This document shows positions 37,166-46,937 of a stretch of DNA of 64,000 bases, piece by piece. The notes below the pieces were generated by a model. It was not told the origin of the DNA and did not search any database. It saw only the letters and a list, made by a program, of their open reading frames with translations. Within the stretch, counting starts at the first letter, position 1; every line of letters begins with the position of its first letter. Location of the stretch: contig JAEZJQ010000001.1 of NCBI GenBank assembly GCA_023436305.1, positions 1 to 64,000 of the forward strand, written 5' to 3'. The stretch comes from Bacillota bacterium (lineage in GTDB: Bacteria; Bacillota; UBA4882; UBA8346). Made by a program: the position numbers and the translations under genes.

Positions 37166-40036
37166 TCAGACAGCGGTTTTCGTCTTTTTCTTTCCCTTCT
37201 CCTGAATTGGCTCCATCTGTTCTCCCAACATAGTCTTCAAATATTCCCCCGTGTAAGATTTCGGGCTCCCGGCCACCTCCTCCGGCGTCCCGGTGGCGAT
37301 TACTTCCCCGCCCCGATCCCCGCCTTCGGGGCCCAGGTCAATGATATGATCCACCGTCTTAATTACATCAAGGTTATGCTCAATCACCAGTACCGTATCC
37401 CCGGCCTCCACCAAGCGCTGCAACATCTCCAGCAGTTTGTGAGTATCGGCAAAATGCAGGCCGGTAGTGGGTTCGTCCAGGATGTAGAGGGTTTTGCCGT
37501 TGGAGCGCCGTGACAGTTCGGAGGCCAGTTTCACCCGCTGGGCTTCGCCGCCGGATAAAGTGGTGGCGGCCTGTCCCAGTTTGATATAATTCAAACCAAC
37601 ATCATTCAAAGTCTCCATTTTCCGGCGGATCTTGGGAATCTGGTAGAAAAACTCCAATGCCTCCTCCACCGTCATCTCCAGCACATCAGCGATATTCTTC
37701 CCCTTGTACTTAATCTCAAGCGTCTCCCGGTTATAACGTTTTCCCTTGCACACTTCACAGGGCACATAGACATCGGGTAAAAAGTGCATCTCGATTTTGA
37801 TAATTCCGTCTCCAGCGCAGGCTTCACAGCGGCCGCCCTTGACATTAAAGGAGAACCGGCCATTGGTGTAACCCCGCATCTTGGCCTCCGGTGTTCCGGC
37901 GAACAGTTCCCGGATGGAGTCGAAAACCCCGATATAGGTAGCCGGGTTCGACCGGGGTGTCCGGCCAATAGGCGACTGGTCGATATCGATCACTTTTTCT
38001 AAATGCTCAAATCCTAAAATCTTCTCATGAGCTCCTGCCTGCAAAGTGGTGGCCCTATTTAACTCGGTGGCGGCCGCCGGATACAGGATATCATTGATCA
38101 AGGTACTCTTCCCGGAACCAGAAACCCCGGTAATACAGACGAATAGCCCCAAAGGGATCTTCACCCTGATATTTTTCAAATTATGCTCTTTGGCTCCGAC
38201 GATCTCCAAATATTTCCCATTAGGCTGCCTGCGCCGCTTGGGAACCTCAATCCTTTGCTTTCCGGAGAGATACTGGCCGGTAATGGAAGCCGGTTCAGCA
38301 ATGATCTCCGCCAGAGTCCCTGCTTTCACCACATGGCCACCGTGGACTCCGGCGCCAGGTCCGATATCCACAACAAAATCCGCTTCACGAATCATCTCTT
38401 CGTCATGCTCGACCACGATCACCGTATTCCCTATATCCCGCAACCCTTTCAACGTATCGATCAGCCGTCGGTTGTCTCGCTGGTGCAACCCGATGCTTGG
38501 TTCATCCAGAATATATAGCACCCCCACCAGTGAAGAACCGATCTGAGTCGCCAGACGGATACGTTGCGCTTCACCCCCGGAGAGTGTTCCTGCGGTCCGG
38601 TCCAGGGTTAGATAATCCAAGCCTACATTGATCAAAAACTCCAACCGATCGTTGATTTCTTTCAATACCAAACGGGCGATGGCGGTTTCCTTCTCACTTA
38701 ACTTCAGCCGGTTTAAAAATTCCTTCGATTCCCGAACCGCCATGGCCGTCAACTGGCTTAAATTCAAACCGCCAATAAACACGGAGAGACTCTCTTTCTT
38801 TAAACGAGCTCCCTTACAAGCGGTACAGGGTTTTACCGACATGAACTTCTCGATTTCACGCCGCATATATTCCGATTGGGTCTCCCGGTAACGCCGTTCC
38901 AAATTATGAGCCACTCCTTCAAAAGCGGCTGAATGCCGGAACTCCCGATCCGGTCCTTGATAAGAGATCTCGATCTTTTCTCCCTTGGTCCCGTAAAGCA
39001 AAATATTCAATTGTTCCGGAGTCAACTCCCGTAGGGGCCGGTCCGGGTTGATCTTGAATTTTTTGGCCACGGAACGCAAATACTGTTGCGACCAGGACTC
39101 CTGGTCCGAGCTCCAGGCTTTAATCCCGCCTTGATTGAGGGAGAGGTCCTTATCGATGACCAGCTCCGGATCAATTTCCATCTTAAATCCCAGTCCGGCG
39201 CATTCCGGGCAAGCCCCGAAAGGGCTGTTAAACGAGAACATCCGGGGAGTCATTTCCTCAAAGCTGAAGCCACAATCCGGGCAGGCAAACTTTTCGCTAA
39301 AAATCGACTCTTCCCCATCGATGATCACAATGGTCACCAACCCTTTGGCCAGTTTCAACGCCAGTTCAATGGAATCCGCCAGACGCTGTCCCAGGTCGGG
39401 CTTGATTACCAGCCGGTCCACCACCACCTCGATAGTATGCTGTTTATATTTTTCTAACGTAATCGTTTCGCTTAAATCGTGAATCTTTCCATCCACCCGC
39501 ACTCTCACAAAACCATCCCGTTTGAAATCTTCAAATAATTTGTCGTATTCCCCCTTCCGCCGCCGCACTACCGGCGCCAGCACCATAAATTTGGTGCCTT
39601 CCGGAAATTTCGCCACCTGGTCCACAATCTGTTCCACAGTCTGCTGGGTAATGGGGTTCCTACAATCCGGACAATGCGGATGACCGATCCGGGCGTAAAG
39701 CAACCGCAGGTAATCATAAATCTCGGTCACCGTACCAACCGTGGACCTTGGATTATGGCTGGTGGTCTTCTGATCGATGGAAATTGAAGGCGACAACCCC
39801 TCGATGTAATCAATGTCCGGCTTGTCCATTTGCCCCAGGAACTGCCGGGCATATGCGGAAAGGGATTCCACATAACGCCGCTGCCCTTCGGCATAGATGG
39901 TATCAAACGCCAGCGATGATTTCCCCGACCCCGACAGCCCGGTAATCACCACCAACTGATCACGGGGTATTTCCAGGTCGATATTTTTCAGGTTATGCTC
40001 CCGCGCCCCTTTAATACGAATATAGTTGTTGGACAT
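37166..40036 (-). CDS. uvrA: UvrABC excinuclease subunit A
   Basis: 956 aa. Damage-sensing ABC ATPase that loads UvrB. Two ABC modules: GLSGSGKSSLAFD with LSGGEAQRIRLA, and GVSGSGKSTLIND with LSGGEAQRVKLA; zinc-binding pairs CPDC/CPDC..CPEC in the insertion and CEAC..CEVC in the second half. The ATG at 40036 is eight bases from GGGAGG; the frame is open 14 codons further without a site. Downstream of uvrB by 64 bases on the same strand, so they form an operon. Confidence 0.97.
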   Translation of the reverse strand: MSNNYIRIKGAREHNLKNIDLEIPRDQLVVITGLSGSGKSSLAFDTIYAEGQRRYVESLSAYARQFLGQMDKPDIDYIEGLSPSISIDQKTTSHNPRSTVGTVTEIYDYLRLLYARIGHPHCPDCRNPITQQTVEQIVDQVAKFPEGTKFMVLAPVVRRRKGEYDKLFEDFKRDGFVRVRVDGKIHDLSETITLEKYKQHTIEVVVDRLVIKPDLGQRLADSIELALKLAKGLVTIVIIDGEESIFSEKFACPDCGFSFEEMTPRMFSFNSPFGACPECAGLGFKMEIDPELVIDKDLSLNQGGIKAWSSDQESWSQQYLRSVAKKFKINPDRPLRELTPEQLNILLYGTKGEKIEISYQGPDREFRHSAAFEGVAHNLERRYRETQSEYMRREIEKFMSVKPCTACKGARLKKESLSVFIGGLNLSQLTAMAVRESKEFLNRLKLSEKETAIARLVLKEINDRLEFLINVGLDYLTLDRTAGTLSGGEAQRIRLATQIGSSLVGVLYILDEPSIGLHQRDNRRLIDTLKGLRDIGNTVIVVEHDEEMIREADFVVDIGPGAGVHGGHVVKAGTLAEIIAEPASITGQYLSGKQRIEVPKRRRQPNGKYLEIVGAKEHNLKNIRVKIPLGLFVCITGVSGSGKSTLINDILYPAAATELNRATTLQAGAHEKILGFEHLEKVIDIDQSPIGRTPRSNPATYIGVFDSIRELFAGTPEAKMRGYTNGRFSFNVKGGRCEACAGDGIIKIEMHFLPDVYVPCEVCKGKRYNRETLEIKYKGKNIADVLEMTVEEALEFFYQIPKIRRKMETLNDVGLNYIKLGQAATTLSGGEAQRVKLASELSRRSNGKTLYILDEPTTGLHFADTHKLLEMLQRLVEAGDTVLVIEHNLDVIKTVDHIIDLGPEGGDRGGEVIATGTPEEVAGSPKSYTGEYLKTMLGEQMEPIQEKGKKKTKTAV

Positions 40037-40099
40037 AAAGAAAACCTCCCTAGGGTGGTTAATATTCCACCCGTTCACAATCTGTTGTAATTGCTGTAT

Positions 40100-42082
40100 T
40101 TATAACCTTCCCAACGCTTTCTCCCAATTCCGCATTTCATCCCGGAGTTCAGCGGCCCGTTCGAAAGACAGATCCGCGGCGGCTTTGAGCATCTCCGTCT
40201 CCAATTCGGAAATTTTCGCCTTAATCTCATCCGGCCGCAGACGGGGATTTTTACTGATCTCATATTCCACCTTGCTTTCCGCGGCTTGTTCGGCTTGGAT
40301 CAGATCCCGCACCGCTTTTTTCACGGATTCCGGTGTAATCCCGTTGGCTTCATTGTACTCGAGCTGTTTCTTCCGGCGCCGGTTGGTTTCCCGAATAGCC
40401 CGGTCCATGGAATCGGTAATCCGATCGGCGTACATAATGACTTTCCCCTGCACATTCCGGGCGGCCCGGCCGATAGTCTGAATCAGGGAAGTCTCCGACC
40501 TCAAAAATCCTTCCTTATCGGCATCCAAGATGGCCACCAGCGAAACCTCGGGCAAGTCCAACCCTTCCCGCAACAGGTTGATACCGACCAGGACATCAAA
40601 TTTCCCTAACCGTAAATCCCTCAAAATAACGATCCGATCCAGCGTATTGATCTCGGAGTGCAGGTAACGGACCCTGATCCCGGCGCCATCCAGGTATTCG
40701 GTTAAATCTTCAGCCATTTTCTTGGTGAGGGTGGTCACCAGCACCCGTTCTTCCACTGCTACCCGCACCCGAATTTCTTCCATCAAATCGTCAATCTGCC
40801 CCTGGACCGGTTTGATGATGATTTCCGGATCCACCAGACCGGTGGGCCGGATGATTTGCTCCACCACTTGTTCGGCCCGATTCAATTCATAAGATCCCGG
40901 AGTTGCTGAAACATAAACTACCTGGTTGATCCGTTCCTCAAACTCCGGAAATTTCAACGGACGGTTATCCAGGGCCGAAGGCAGCCGGAATCCGTATTTA
41001 ACCAACGTCTCTTTCCGGGAACGGTCCCCGGCGTACATCCCGCCCACCTGAGGGATGGAAACATGCGATTCATCCACAAACAGCAGGAACTGTTTCGGGA
41101 AGTAGTCAAAGAGTGTCGCCGGCGCATCACCCGGGGCTCTACCGGTTAAATGGCGGGAATAATTCTCAATACCCTGGCAAAAACCCAATTCCTGCATCAT
41201 TTCAAGATCGAACCGGGTTCGTTGTTCGATACGTTGAGCCTCTAAAAGCATTCCCGCCTCACGAAACTCCTGTAACCGCGATTCCAATTCCGCCTCGATG
41301 GCTTGAATGGCCGCTTTCATCTTTTCCTCGGAAGTAATGTAGTGGGTGGCCGGGTAAATCGCCACTTCCTCCAACTTTTGCAAGATTTCTCCGGTTACCG
41401 GATCAACCTCCAGGATTTTTTCCACTTCATCCCCGAACAACTCGATTCGAATGATATTTTCGCCATAAACGGGAATAATCTCAATGACATCCCCCCGCAC
41501 CCGGAAAGTCCCCCGGGAGAAACCCAGATCGTTCCGGCTGTATTGAATTCCCACCAAACGGCGAAGCAGTTGATTCCGTTCTTTAAATTCGCCGGACTTT
41601 AACGATAAGGTTAACGCTTCATAATCTTCGGGAGAACCCAACCCGTAAATACAAGAGACACTGGCTACAATGATCACATCATTGCGGCTCAGCAATGAAG
41701 AAGTGGCCGCGTGGCGCAGCCGGTCAATCTCATCATTGATGCTGGAATCCTTTTCGATATAAAGGTCGGTTTGCGGTATATAGGCTTCCGGCTGATAATA
41801 ATCATAATAACTGACAAAATACTCCACTGCGTTCTCCGGAAAAAACTCCTTGAATTCACTATATAATTGCGCCGCCAGCGTTTTGTTATGAGCCAGCACC
41901 AGCGCCGGTAATTGCAACTCCTCCACCACCTTGGCCATGGTAAAAGTTTTTCCGGAACCGGTAACCCCCAGCAAAACCTGATCCCGCATTCCGGCACGCA
42001 AACCTTTGGCCAGCTGGGTAATGGCCTGGGGTTGATCCCCCTTGGGCTGATATTCCGAATGCAACACAAATTTGTTAACCAA
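40100..42082 (-). CDS. uvrB: UvrABC excinuclease subunit B
   Basis: About 660 aa. Damage-verifying helicase-like subunit: Walker A GVTGSGKTF, the beta-hairpin block YFVSYYDYYQPEAYIP, DESH box, helicase motifs VLVTTLTKKMAEDL and QTIGRAARN, and a C-terminal UVR domain (ELETEMLKAAADLSFERAAELRDE) that contacts UvrC. Family members usually start a few residues before the QPKGDQPQAI block. The TTG at 42082 lies nine bases after AGGGG and gives M-VNKFVLHSEY, so I prefer it to the ATG at 42115. Confidence 0.96.
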   Translation of the reverse strand: MVNKFVLHSEYQPKGDQPQAITQLAKGLRAGMRDQVLLGVTGSGKTFTMAKVVEELQLPALVLAHNKTLAAQLYSEFKEFFPENAVEYFVSYYDYYQPEAYIPQTDLYIEKDSSINDEIDRLRHAATSSLLSRNDVIIVASVSCIYGLGSPEDYEALTLSLKSGEFKERNQLLRRLVGIQYSRNDLGFSRGTFRVRGDVIEIIPVYGENIIRIELFGDEVEKILEVDPVTGEILQKLEEVAIYPATHYITSEEKMKAAIQAIEAELESRLQEFREAGMLLEAQRIEQRTRFDLEMMQELGFCQGIENYSRHLTGRAPGDAPATLFDYFPKQFLLFVDESHVSIPQVGGMYAGDRSRKETLVKYGFRLPSALDNRPLKFPEFEERINQVVYVSATPGSYELNRAEQVVEQIIRPTGLVDPEIIIKPVQGQIDDLMEEIRVRVAVEERVLVTTLTKKMAEDLTEYLDGAGIRVRYLHSEINTLDRIVILRDLRLGKFDVLVGINLLREGLDLPEVSLVAILDADKEGFLRSETSLIQTIGRAARNVQGKVIMYADRITDSMDRAIRETNRRRKKQLEYNEANGITPESVKKAVRDLIQAEQAAESKVEYEISKNPRLRPDEIKAKISELETEMLKAAADLSFERAAELRDEMRNWEKALGRL

Positions 42083-42358
42083 TCGTTTACACCCCTGCCC
42101 TACAATTGTTACCATTCAATGGTATAATAAACTCAATTCACAAAACAAATCATAATTTTTAACCCGGAGCTCGAAATTTTTTACTTTGATATTCAACTTA
42201 ATTAACCAAACATGTATTCGATAAACGAACCGGTTTCCCTGCTACCTCTCAAACATTTTTAGATATTTTATACAACGATAAAACCGGATGAATTTATCCA
42301 AGACCGGCAACGAAATTTATTCCATACATATTTGATAATTTAAATTGAATAATATAAA
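42083..42358. other. Gene-free control region upstream of uvrB
   Basis: AT-rich, no coding frame. I see no clear SOS box of the GAAC-N4-GTTC type, though the region must hold the uvrBA promoter. Confidence 0.35.
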
Positions 42359-42434
42359 TTAACACGAAAATAGGTTCATCGGCTTTTCCAAAGCCGATTC
42401 ATGGGTGGTTGTGATACCAATCATGTCGTGTTAG
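42359..42434 (+). repeat. Dispersed ~77-bp folded repeat, copy B
   Basis: Second copy of the element at 9356. Here the ends are fully complementary (TAACACGA ... TCGTGTTA), the central hairpin is nine base pairs (ATCGGCTTT-TCC-AAAGCCGAT), and a small third stem TGGT-TGTGAT-ACCA is intact, giving a cloverleaf-like fold. An A-run follows, as in copy A. It is intergenic, 91 bases before a small gene. Confidence 0.78.
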
Positions 42435-42525
42435 GTTAAAAAAACGCGACGGGAAAATTGATTCATTGAAAAATGCGGAAAGAATATTAAAGAAAATCAT
42501 TGAGAATGGAAGGGAGTGAGTAATT

Positions 42526-42684
42526 ATGGCTCGATTCGATGAAGAACAACGGAATATGTCAAGTACCAATTATGGAAAAAACAATTATACTTACCGTAAT
42601 GGAAATTTAAACATACATTACCGGAAAGATGCCGATGGACGACTGATTGCGGTGGTCCGGCCCGCTTTTATAAAAATTAAATAG
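42526..42684 (+). CDS. Small hypothetical protein, 52 aa
   Basis: ATG at 42526 with AAGGGAG nine bases upstream and a good terminator at 42760. Sequence is polar with many Asn and Tyr (NYGKNNYTYRNGNLNIHYRKDADGRL) and a basic tail. The ribosome binding site plus terminator suggest a real gene. No family recognised. Confidence 0.6.
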   Translation: MARFDEEQRNMSSTNYGKNNYTYRNGNLNIHYRKDADGRLIAVVRPAFIKIK

Positions 42685-42759
42685 CTTGATCGATTCATCC
42701 AATGAATTTTGATCACGCCTAGAAATCAACTTATTATAATATAACATTGAGTTGCCTAC

Positions 42760-42790
42760 CCCGCTTAACCACTAGCGGGTTTTATTTTAT
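42760..42790 (+). terminator. Terminator of the 52-aa gene
   Basis: CCCGC (42760-42764) pairs with GCGGG (42775-42779) and is followed by TTTTATTTTA. Confidence 0.75.
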
Positions 42791-43010
42791 AAAAACAACC
42801 ATTAAGTCGCTTTCCAACACAAAATGTTTTTGGAAGTAGAAAGTTCCAATTCGTTTGGCAATTTCCGTAGGTTCTTTGAATGATTTTCTTCATTTTATTT
42901 CATAATAACTATTGAAATGGCGGTAAAGTCCGGAATAACCAAAGTAGCAACCGGATTTCGTGCTCCGAAAGGAAGTAAAAACCGTTATCCATAAGTTTAA
43001 GGAGATAAAA

Positions 43011-43550
43011 ATGAAAAAGCGTCAATTCTGGTTTGGATTAATTATCGCAGGTATTTTTTTAACCGCAGCGTTGGTAGGGATTCGAGTAGGAGTACATCAA
43101 GCTGCGGAAAGCGCCAAGCCTATTGTAGGTTATCCTGCCCCGAATTTCACCTTACCGGATTTAAACGGCAAAAAAGTTGTGTTAAAAAATGTTACCTCCA
43201 GGAATAAAATAACTTTGATCAATTTTTGGGCGACCTGGTGCCCGCCGTGCCGGGCGGAAATTCCTGAATTAAATAAGTTTTACCGGAAATATTCCGCGAA
43301 TGGTGTAACGATACTAGCGGTAAGTATACAAGAGCAGCCCAAAACCGTAAAAAGCTTTGCCCAAAAAAACGGTATGAAATTTCCGGTATTAACAGATACC
43401 AAGGGAAAAACAGGTAATTTATACCAGGTATTTTCAATGCCAAACACCTTTATACTTGATCGTAAAGGCACCATCCGAGCCATCGTGAAAGGCTCCACCA
43501 ACCTGGCTGCATTGGAACAAAAAGTCCAACCATTGTTAAAATTGAAGTAG
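43011..43550 (+). CDS. TlpA/ResA-like membrane-anchored thioredoxin
   Basis: 179 aa from the ATG at 43011 (AAGGAG seven bases upstream); the frame is open 17 codons further. N-terminal anchor (6-25), then a thioredoxin fold of the TlpA type: PAPNFTLPDLNGKKV, NFWATWCPPCRAEIPEL (Cys77, Cys80), SMPNTFILDRKG with the cis-proline. It reduces disulfides outside the membrane, for cytochrome c maturation or spore-wall proteins. The next gene encodes the CcdA electron donor. Confidence 0.92.
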   Translation: MKKRQFWFGLIIAGIFLTAALVGIRVGVHQAAESAKPIVGYPAPNFTLPDLNGKKVVLKNVTSRNKITLINFWATWCPPCRAEIPELNKFYRKYSANGVTILAVSIQEQPKTVKSFAQKNGMKFPVLTDTKGKTGNLYQVFSMPNTFILDRKGTIRAIVKGSTNLAALEQKVQPLLKLK

Positions 43551-43589
43551 AAGTTGGTTTTATATTGCATTTAAAAAGAGGGAATAAAA

Positions 43590-44321
43590 ATGGAGATTAC
43601 ACTTTTGATAGCTTTTGCCGGGGGTTTGCTCTCGTTTCTCTCCCCTTGTATTCTGCCGATTGCACCGGGATACTTAGGAATTATCTCCGGTACTTCCTTA
43701 ACCAACCTTAAATCCGGTTCAGTATCGAAACGCAGAATTTTATCGACCACCATCGCTTTTATCCTAGGTTTTAGTATGGTATTCATCATGTTAGGTCTAG
43801 CCAGTTCCTACCTGGGGCAGTTTTTATTAAAGTACCGGAAGCTGATTTCGCAAATTGCCGGTTTTTTTGTAATTGTCATGGGACTCCATCAAGCCGGATG
43901 GCTTCCGATCTCATGGTTGTATCAAGAGAAAAAGGTACAAATCAAACCCCAAATCGGTATCATCGGAGCCTTCCTTACCGGATTAGCATTTTCTCTCGGT
44001 TGGACCCCTTGTATCAGTCCAATTTTAGGATCAATTTTAACTTTAGCCGGTAGCCAGGGGCAAATTGGAAAAGGGATGCTATTATTATCCACGTACTCAT
44101 TGGGATTAGCCGTACCGTTTTTATTATTAGCGATTGGTTTTGAGAGAGTTTCACGGGGAATGGCGCGATTAAAACCATATATCAAATATTTTGAGTGGGC
44201 TTCCGGAATACTGTTAATTTTAATGGGCCTTTTACTGATTACCGGAAGTATATCAACCCTTAGTTCGTGGTTTAGCCGGATAACTGGCGGTTGGAATCCG
44301 GAAAATCTTTTTAAACCTTGA
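43590..44321 (+). CDS. ccdA: CcdA-type thiol-disulfide electron transporter
   Basis: 243 aa, six membrane segments. Redox cysteines in the conserved settings SPCILPIAPGYLG (Cys20) and GWTPCISPILG (Cys141). It carries reducing power from cytoplasmic thioredoxin to the external TlpA-like partner encoded 39 bases upstream. GAGGG lies seven bases before the ATG. In B. subtilis CcdA is needed for both cytochrome c maturation and spore cortex synthesis; no cytochrome gene is near here, so the second role is worth considering. Confidence 0.93.
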   Translation: MEITLLIAFAGGLLSFLSPCILPIAPGYLGIISGTSLTNLKSGSVSKRRILSTTIAFILGFSMVFIMLGLASSYLGQFLLKYRKLISQIAGFFVIVMGLHQAGWLPISWLYQEKKVQIKPQIGIIGAFLTGLAFSLGWTPCISPILGSILTLAGSQGQIGKGMLLLSTYSLGLAVPFLLLAIGFERVSRGMARLKPYIKYFEWASGILLILMGLLLITGSISTLSSWFSRITGGWNPENLFKP

Positions 44322-44393
44322 AGTGTATTGTTCTTTTAGGTTTCCGATTGGATCAACCTGTGCTTGGTAGAATCAGCCATTGTCAACCAGCGA

Positions 44394-44424
44394 TAAAAAC
44401 AAGGCCGTTTTAATCACAACGGCC
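44394..44424 (-). terminator. Terminator of ctpA
   Basis: 7-bp stem GGCCGTT / AACGGCC (44403-44424), followed on the minus strand by TTGTTTTTA, 19 bases after the ctpA stop codon. Confidence 0.75.
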
Positions 44425-44442
44425 ACAGTGAATTTACTCATT

Positions 44443-45687
44443 TTAACCCGCTAATTTCTGGTGTGACTTGTTTTTTAATACCTGTTCCCGCAAAATCATT
44501 AACGCCGCTTCCTCTTGCTGGGACTGAATCTTTTGAAACTCTCCAACATCACCATTCTTAAGCACTTTAAGCGCGGAACCACCTACGATTTGATTGGGTT
44601 GCACACCCCGTTTGTGAATATTCTTCTTCCCCGAAGTTAAATAATTGTAAACCGTTATTTTAAAGGCAATATCACCGGATAATTCTTTAATCTCCTGGAT
44701 CAGATCTTTCCCAAAGGTAGCGGTTCCCACCAAAATCGCCCGCTGTTGATCCTTTAAAGCGCCGGCCACGATCTCCGCCGCGCTGGCACTCCAATAGTCA
44801 ATCAGCACCACTACCGGCAATTGCCTGTGAATCGTATGAGCCGTAGTTTTAATCACATTCACCAATTGCCCCCGCCGGTAGACATAAAGCACCGGGGTTC
44901 CCTTGGGTAAAAAATGACTGATGACATCCACTGCCGAGTCCAGTAGACCGCCGGGATTAGCCCGCAAATCTAAGATTATCCCTTTACAATCATCCATTTT
45001 ATCGATGGTCTTCAAGTTTTTTCCCAGATCCCGGGCGGTAGTGTCGGCGAATTGGTCAATTTTCATATAAGCATACTTCCCCAATACCGGATCATTGGAG
45101 ATTTTCATTTCGACAGTAGGGATATATATCCTGGCCCTGGTTATACTGATTTCGTAATCTTTGGATTGGCCTTGTTCATTACGGACAACCCGCAACCAAA
45201 CTTTGGTTCCGGCTTCCCCCTTAATCTTCCGAATAATCGCCTGAGCGCTCTTCACCGGAGTATGATCGACTTCAACAATCCGGTCACCGACTCGCAGTCC
45301 GGCTTTTGCACCGGGGGTGCCAGCCACAACCTTCCAAATGACCGGTTCATCTCTCTGCAAATATATGCCGATGCCTTCGAAATAACCGTCCGTTTCCTTT
45401 TTCAACTCGGCTAAATCTTCTTCCGATAATAGTTGGGTATACGGATCATGTAACGATTCAAGCGTCTGTGCGATACTGCCGGTCTTTAAATAAATATTCA
45501 CCAGTTTGATAAAGTCCACCGGCTGATAGTAATTTATTTTCACGAAACCAATGGTATAAAGAGCTGGAATTAAATCCCGGTATTTGCCGTGCCGGACTTC
45601 TTTTTGCCACCACCAGCCTAATGTCCCGAAAATAATAAAAACAATGATGGAGATTAAAACTAGCCGTGTCTGTTTGTTTCGCGCCAC
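44443..45687 (-). CDS. ctpA: Carboxyl-terminal processing serine protease (S41, CtpA)
   Basis: 414 aa from a GTG at 45687, eight bases after AGGAG. N-terminal membrane anchor (~8-26), PDZ domain (~105-185: YFEGIGIYLQR, PGAKAGLRVGDRIVEVD), then the S41 protease: ILDLRANPGGLLDSAV, Ser in YWSASAAE (~299-303) and Lys327 in ATFGKD, forming the Ser-Lys dyad. Cuts exported proteins at their C-termini. It is codirectional with envC-like, ftsX and ftsE, 35 bases after the envC-like gene, an arrangement common in Bacillota. Confidence 0.94.
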   Translation of the reverse strand: MARNKQTRLVLISIIVFIIFGTLGWWWQKEVRHGKYRDLIPALYTIGFVKINYYQPVDFIKLVNIYLKTGSIAQTLESLHDPYTQLLSEEDLAELKKETDGYFEGIGIYLQRDEPVIWKVVAGTPGAKAGLRVGDRIVEVDHTPVKSAQAIIRKIKGEAGTKVWLRVVRNEQGQSKDYEISITRARIYIPTVEMKISNDPVLGKYAYMKIDQFADTTARDLGKNLKTIDKMDDCKGIILDLRANPGGLLDSAVDVISHFLPKGTPVLYVYRRGQLVNVIKTTAHTIHRQLPVVVLIDYWSASAAEIVAGALKDQQRAILVGTATFGKDLIQEIKELSGDIAFKITVYNYLTSGKKNIHKRGVQPNQIVGGSALKVLKNGDVGEFQKIQSQQEEAALMILREQVLKNKSHQKLAG

Positions 45688-45722
45688 GAAAACAGCTCCT
45701 TCGAAAGCTATCGAATCATATC

Positions 45723-46874
45723 TTATTTGAGATACGTTAATGGATTCACCGGTACTCCGTTTTTACGGACCTCAAAGTGCAAATGCGGTCCGGTGCTTAA
45801 TCCGGTACTCCCCACCTGGGCGATGGTCTGGCCTTTGGTGATGGTTTGCCCCTGATTGACCTGGAGTATGGAACAATGTCCATAAACCGTTGAAAAACCC
45901 GAACCATGATCCAGAATAACCATTTTCCCATATCCGTTATTCCAGCCCGCAAACGCAACGACTCCCGAATCCGCCGCCAAAATCGATAAACCTTGCGGCG
46001 CGGCAATATCAATACCACTGTGGTACTTGCGTTTGCGAAGAATCGGATGGAACCGGTAACCGAAATAAGAGCTGATCCGGCCTTTGGATTGAAGCGGCCA
46101 TATGTATTTTCCGGAACCTAAAGCCACCCGGTTTTTATTCTGGAAATCTCGAATCTGGGCTTCCATTTCCTTGGAGGTCCGTTCTAACTCGTCCAGTGAT
46201 TCTTCCAGTACCTTACGACTGTTTTTTAAAACCGTCAACTCGCGTTGCCGGTCCTCCACCACCGATATACGGCGTTCTTGTTGTTGTTTCGTCTGAAGCT
46301 GCAATCGCGTGTAAGTATTTCTTTGAACTTCCAATTCCTGTTTTTTCAGGGTGATTTCTGCCTGCTTTTTCGTAATCAGATCTTGCTGTTGATGGAGCGT
46401 TTTTAATATTTGAACATCTGCGCGCACATATTCGCTGATCATCTCAAACCGGGCAATAAATTCGGCAAAATTCCTGGAGTTAAACAAAATCTCCAGGGAA
46501 CTTTGATACCCATATTTATATATAGCAATTAATCGTTGATCCAGAACTCCTTTCCGGCCTCCGATTTCATTTTTTATTTGCTGGAGATCGGAGCGGGCAC
46601 TGTTCAGTTGGTCTTGGGTAATTGACATATTACGTTCCGTCTTGCTTAAGCTATAGTTTAATTGGGTTAAATCGTCATTAATCTCTTCCAGTTCTTTCTG
46701 TGTTCTCAACAGGTTTTTCAATACTGATTTTTCACGGCGTTTCGTTTCCGAAAGTTTCTTCTTGGTTTGATCAATCCGGCTTTGAATTTCATCCTTTGAA
46801 GCACCAAACCCCGCAGTTCCTCCCACTAGCATCACCAATAGAAACAATGCCACAAATTTACTCGGTCTTAACAC
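45723..46874 (-). CDS. EnvC/PcsB-like murein hydrolase activator with M23 domain
   Basis: 383 aa from a GTG at 46874. Signal peptide (1-25), long coiled coil (~27-250), then an M23/LytM domain whose zinc ligands look intact: HSGID (His285, Asp289), YGH (His333) and HLHFE (His364, His366). In the EnvC/PcsB scheme the coiled coil binds the FtsX outer loop and FtsEX ATP hydrolysis switches the wall-cutting activity. Gene order ftsE-ftsX-this-ctpA supports this. Because the zinc site is complete, it may cut peptidoglycan itself rather than only activate amidases. Confidence 0.92.
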   Translation of the reverse strand: MLRPSKFVALFLLVMLVGGTAGFGASKDEIQSRIDQTKKKLSETKRREKSVLKNLLRTQKELEEINDDLTQLNYSLSKTERNMSITQDQLNSARSDLQQIKNEIGGRKGVLDQRLIAIYKYGYQSSLEILFNSRNFAEFIARFEMISEYVRADVQILKTLHQQQDLITKKQAEITLKKQELEVQRNTYTRLQLQTKQQQERRISVVEDRQRELTVLKNSRKVLEESLDELERTSKEMEAQIRDFQNKNRVALGSGKYIWPLQSKGRISSYFGYRFHPILRKRKYHSGIDIAAPQGLSILAADSGVVAFAGWNNGYGKMVILDHGSGFSTVYGHCSILQVNQGQTITKGQTIAQVGSTGLSTGPHLHFEVRKNGVPVNPLTYLK

Positions 46875-46937
46875 AGATTATCTCACCTTCTTAAAAACGT
46901 AGCACAAGCGTAGAACAGCGCCCATAACCCATTCTTT

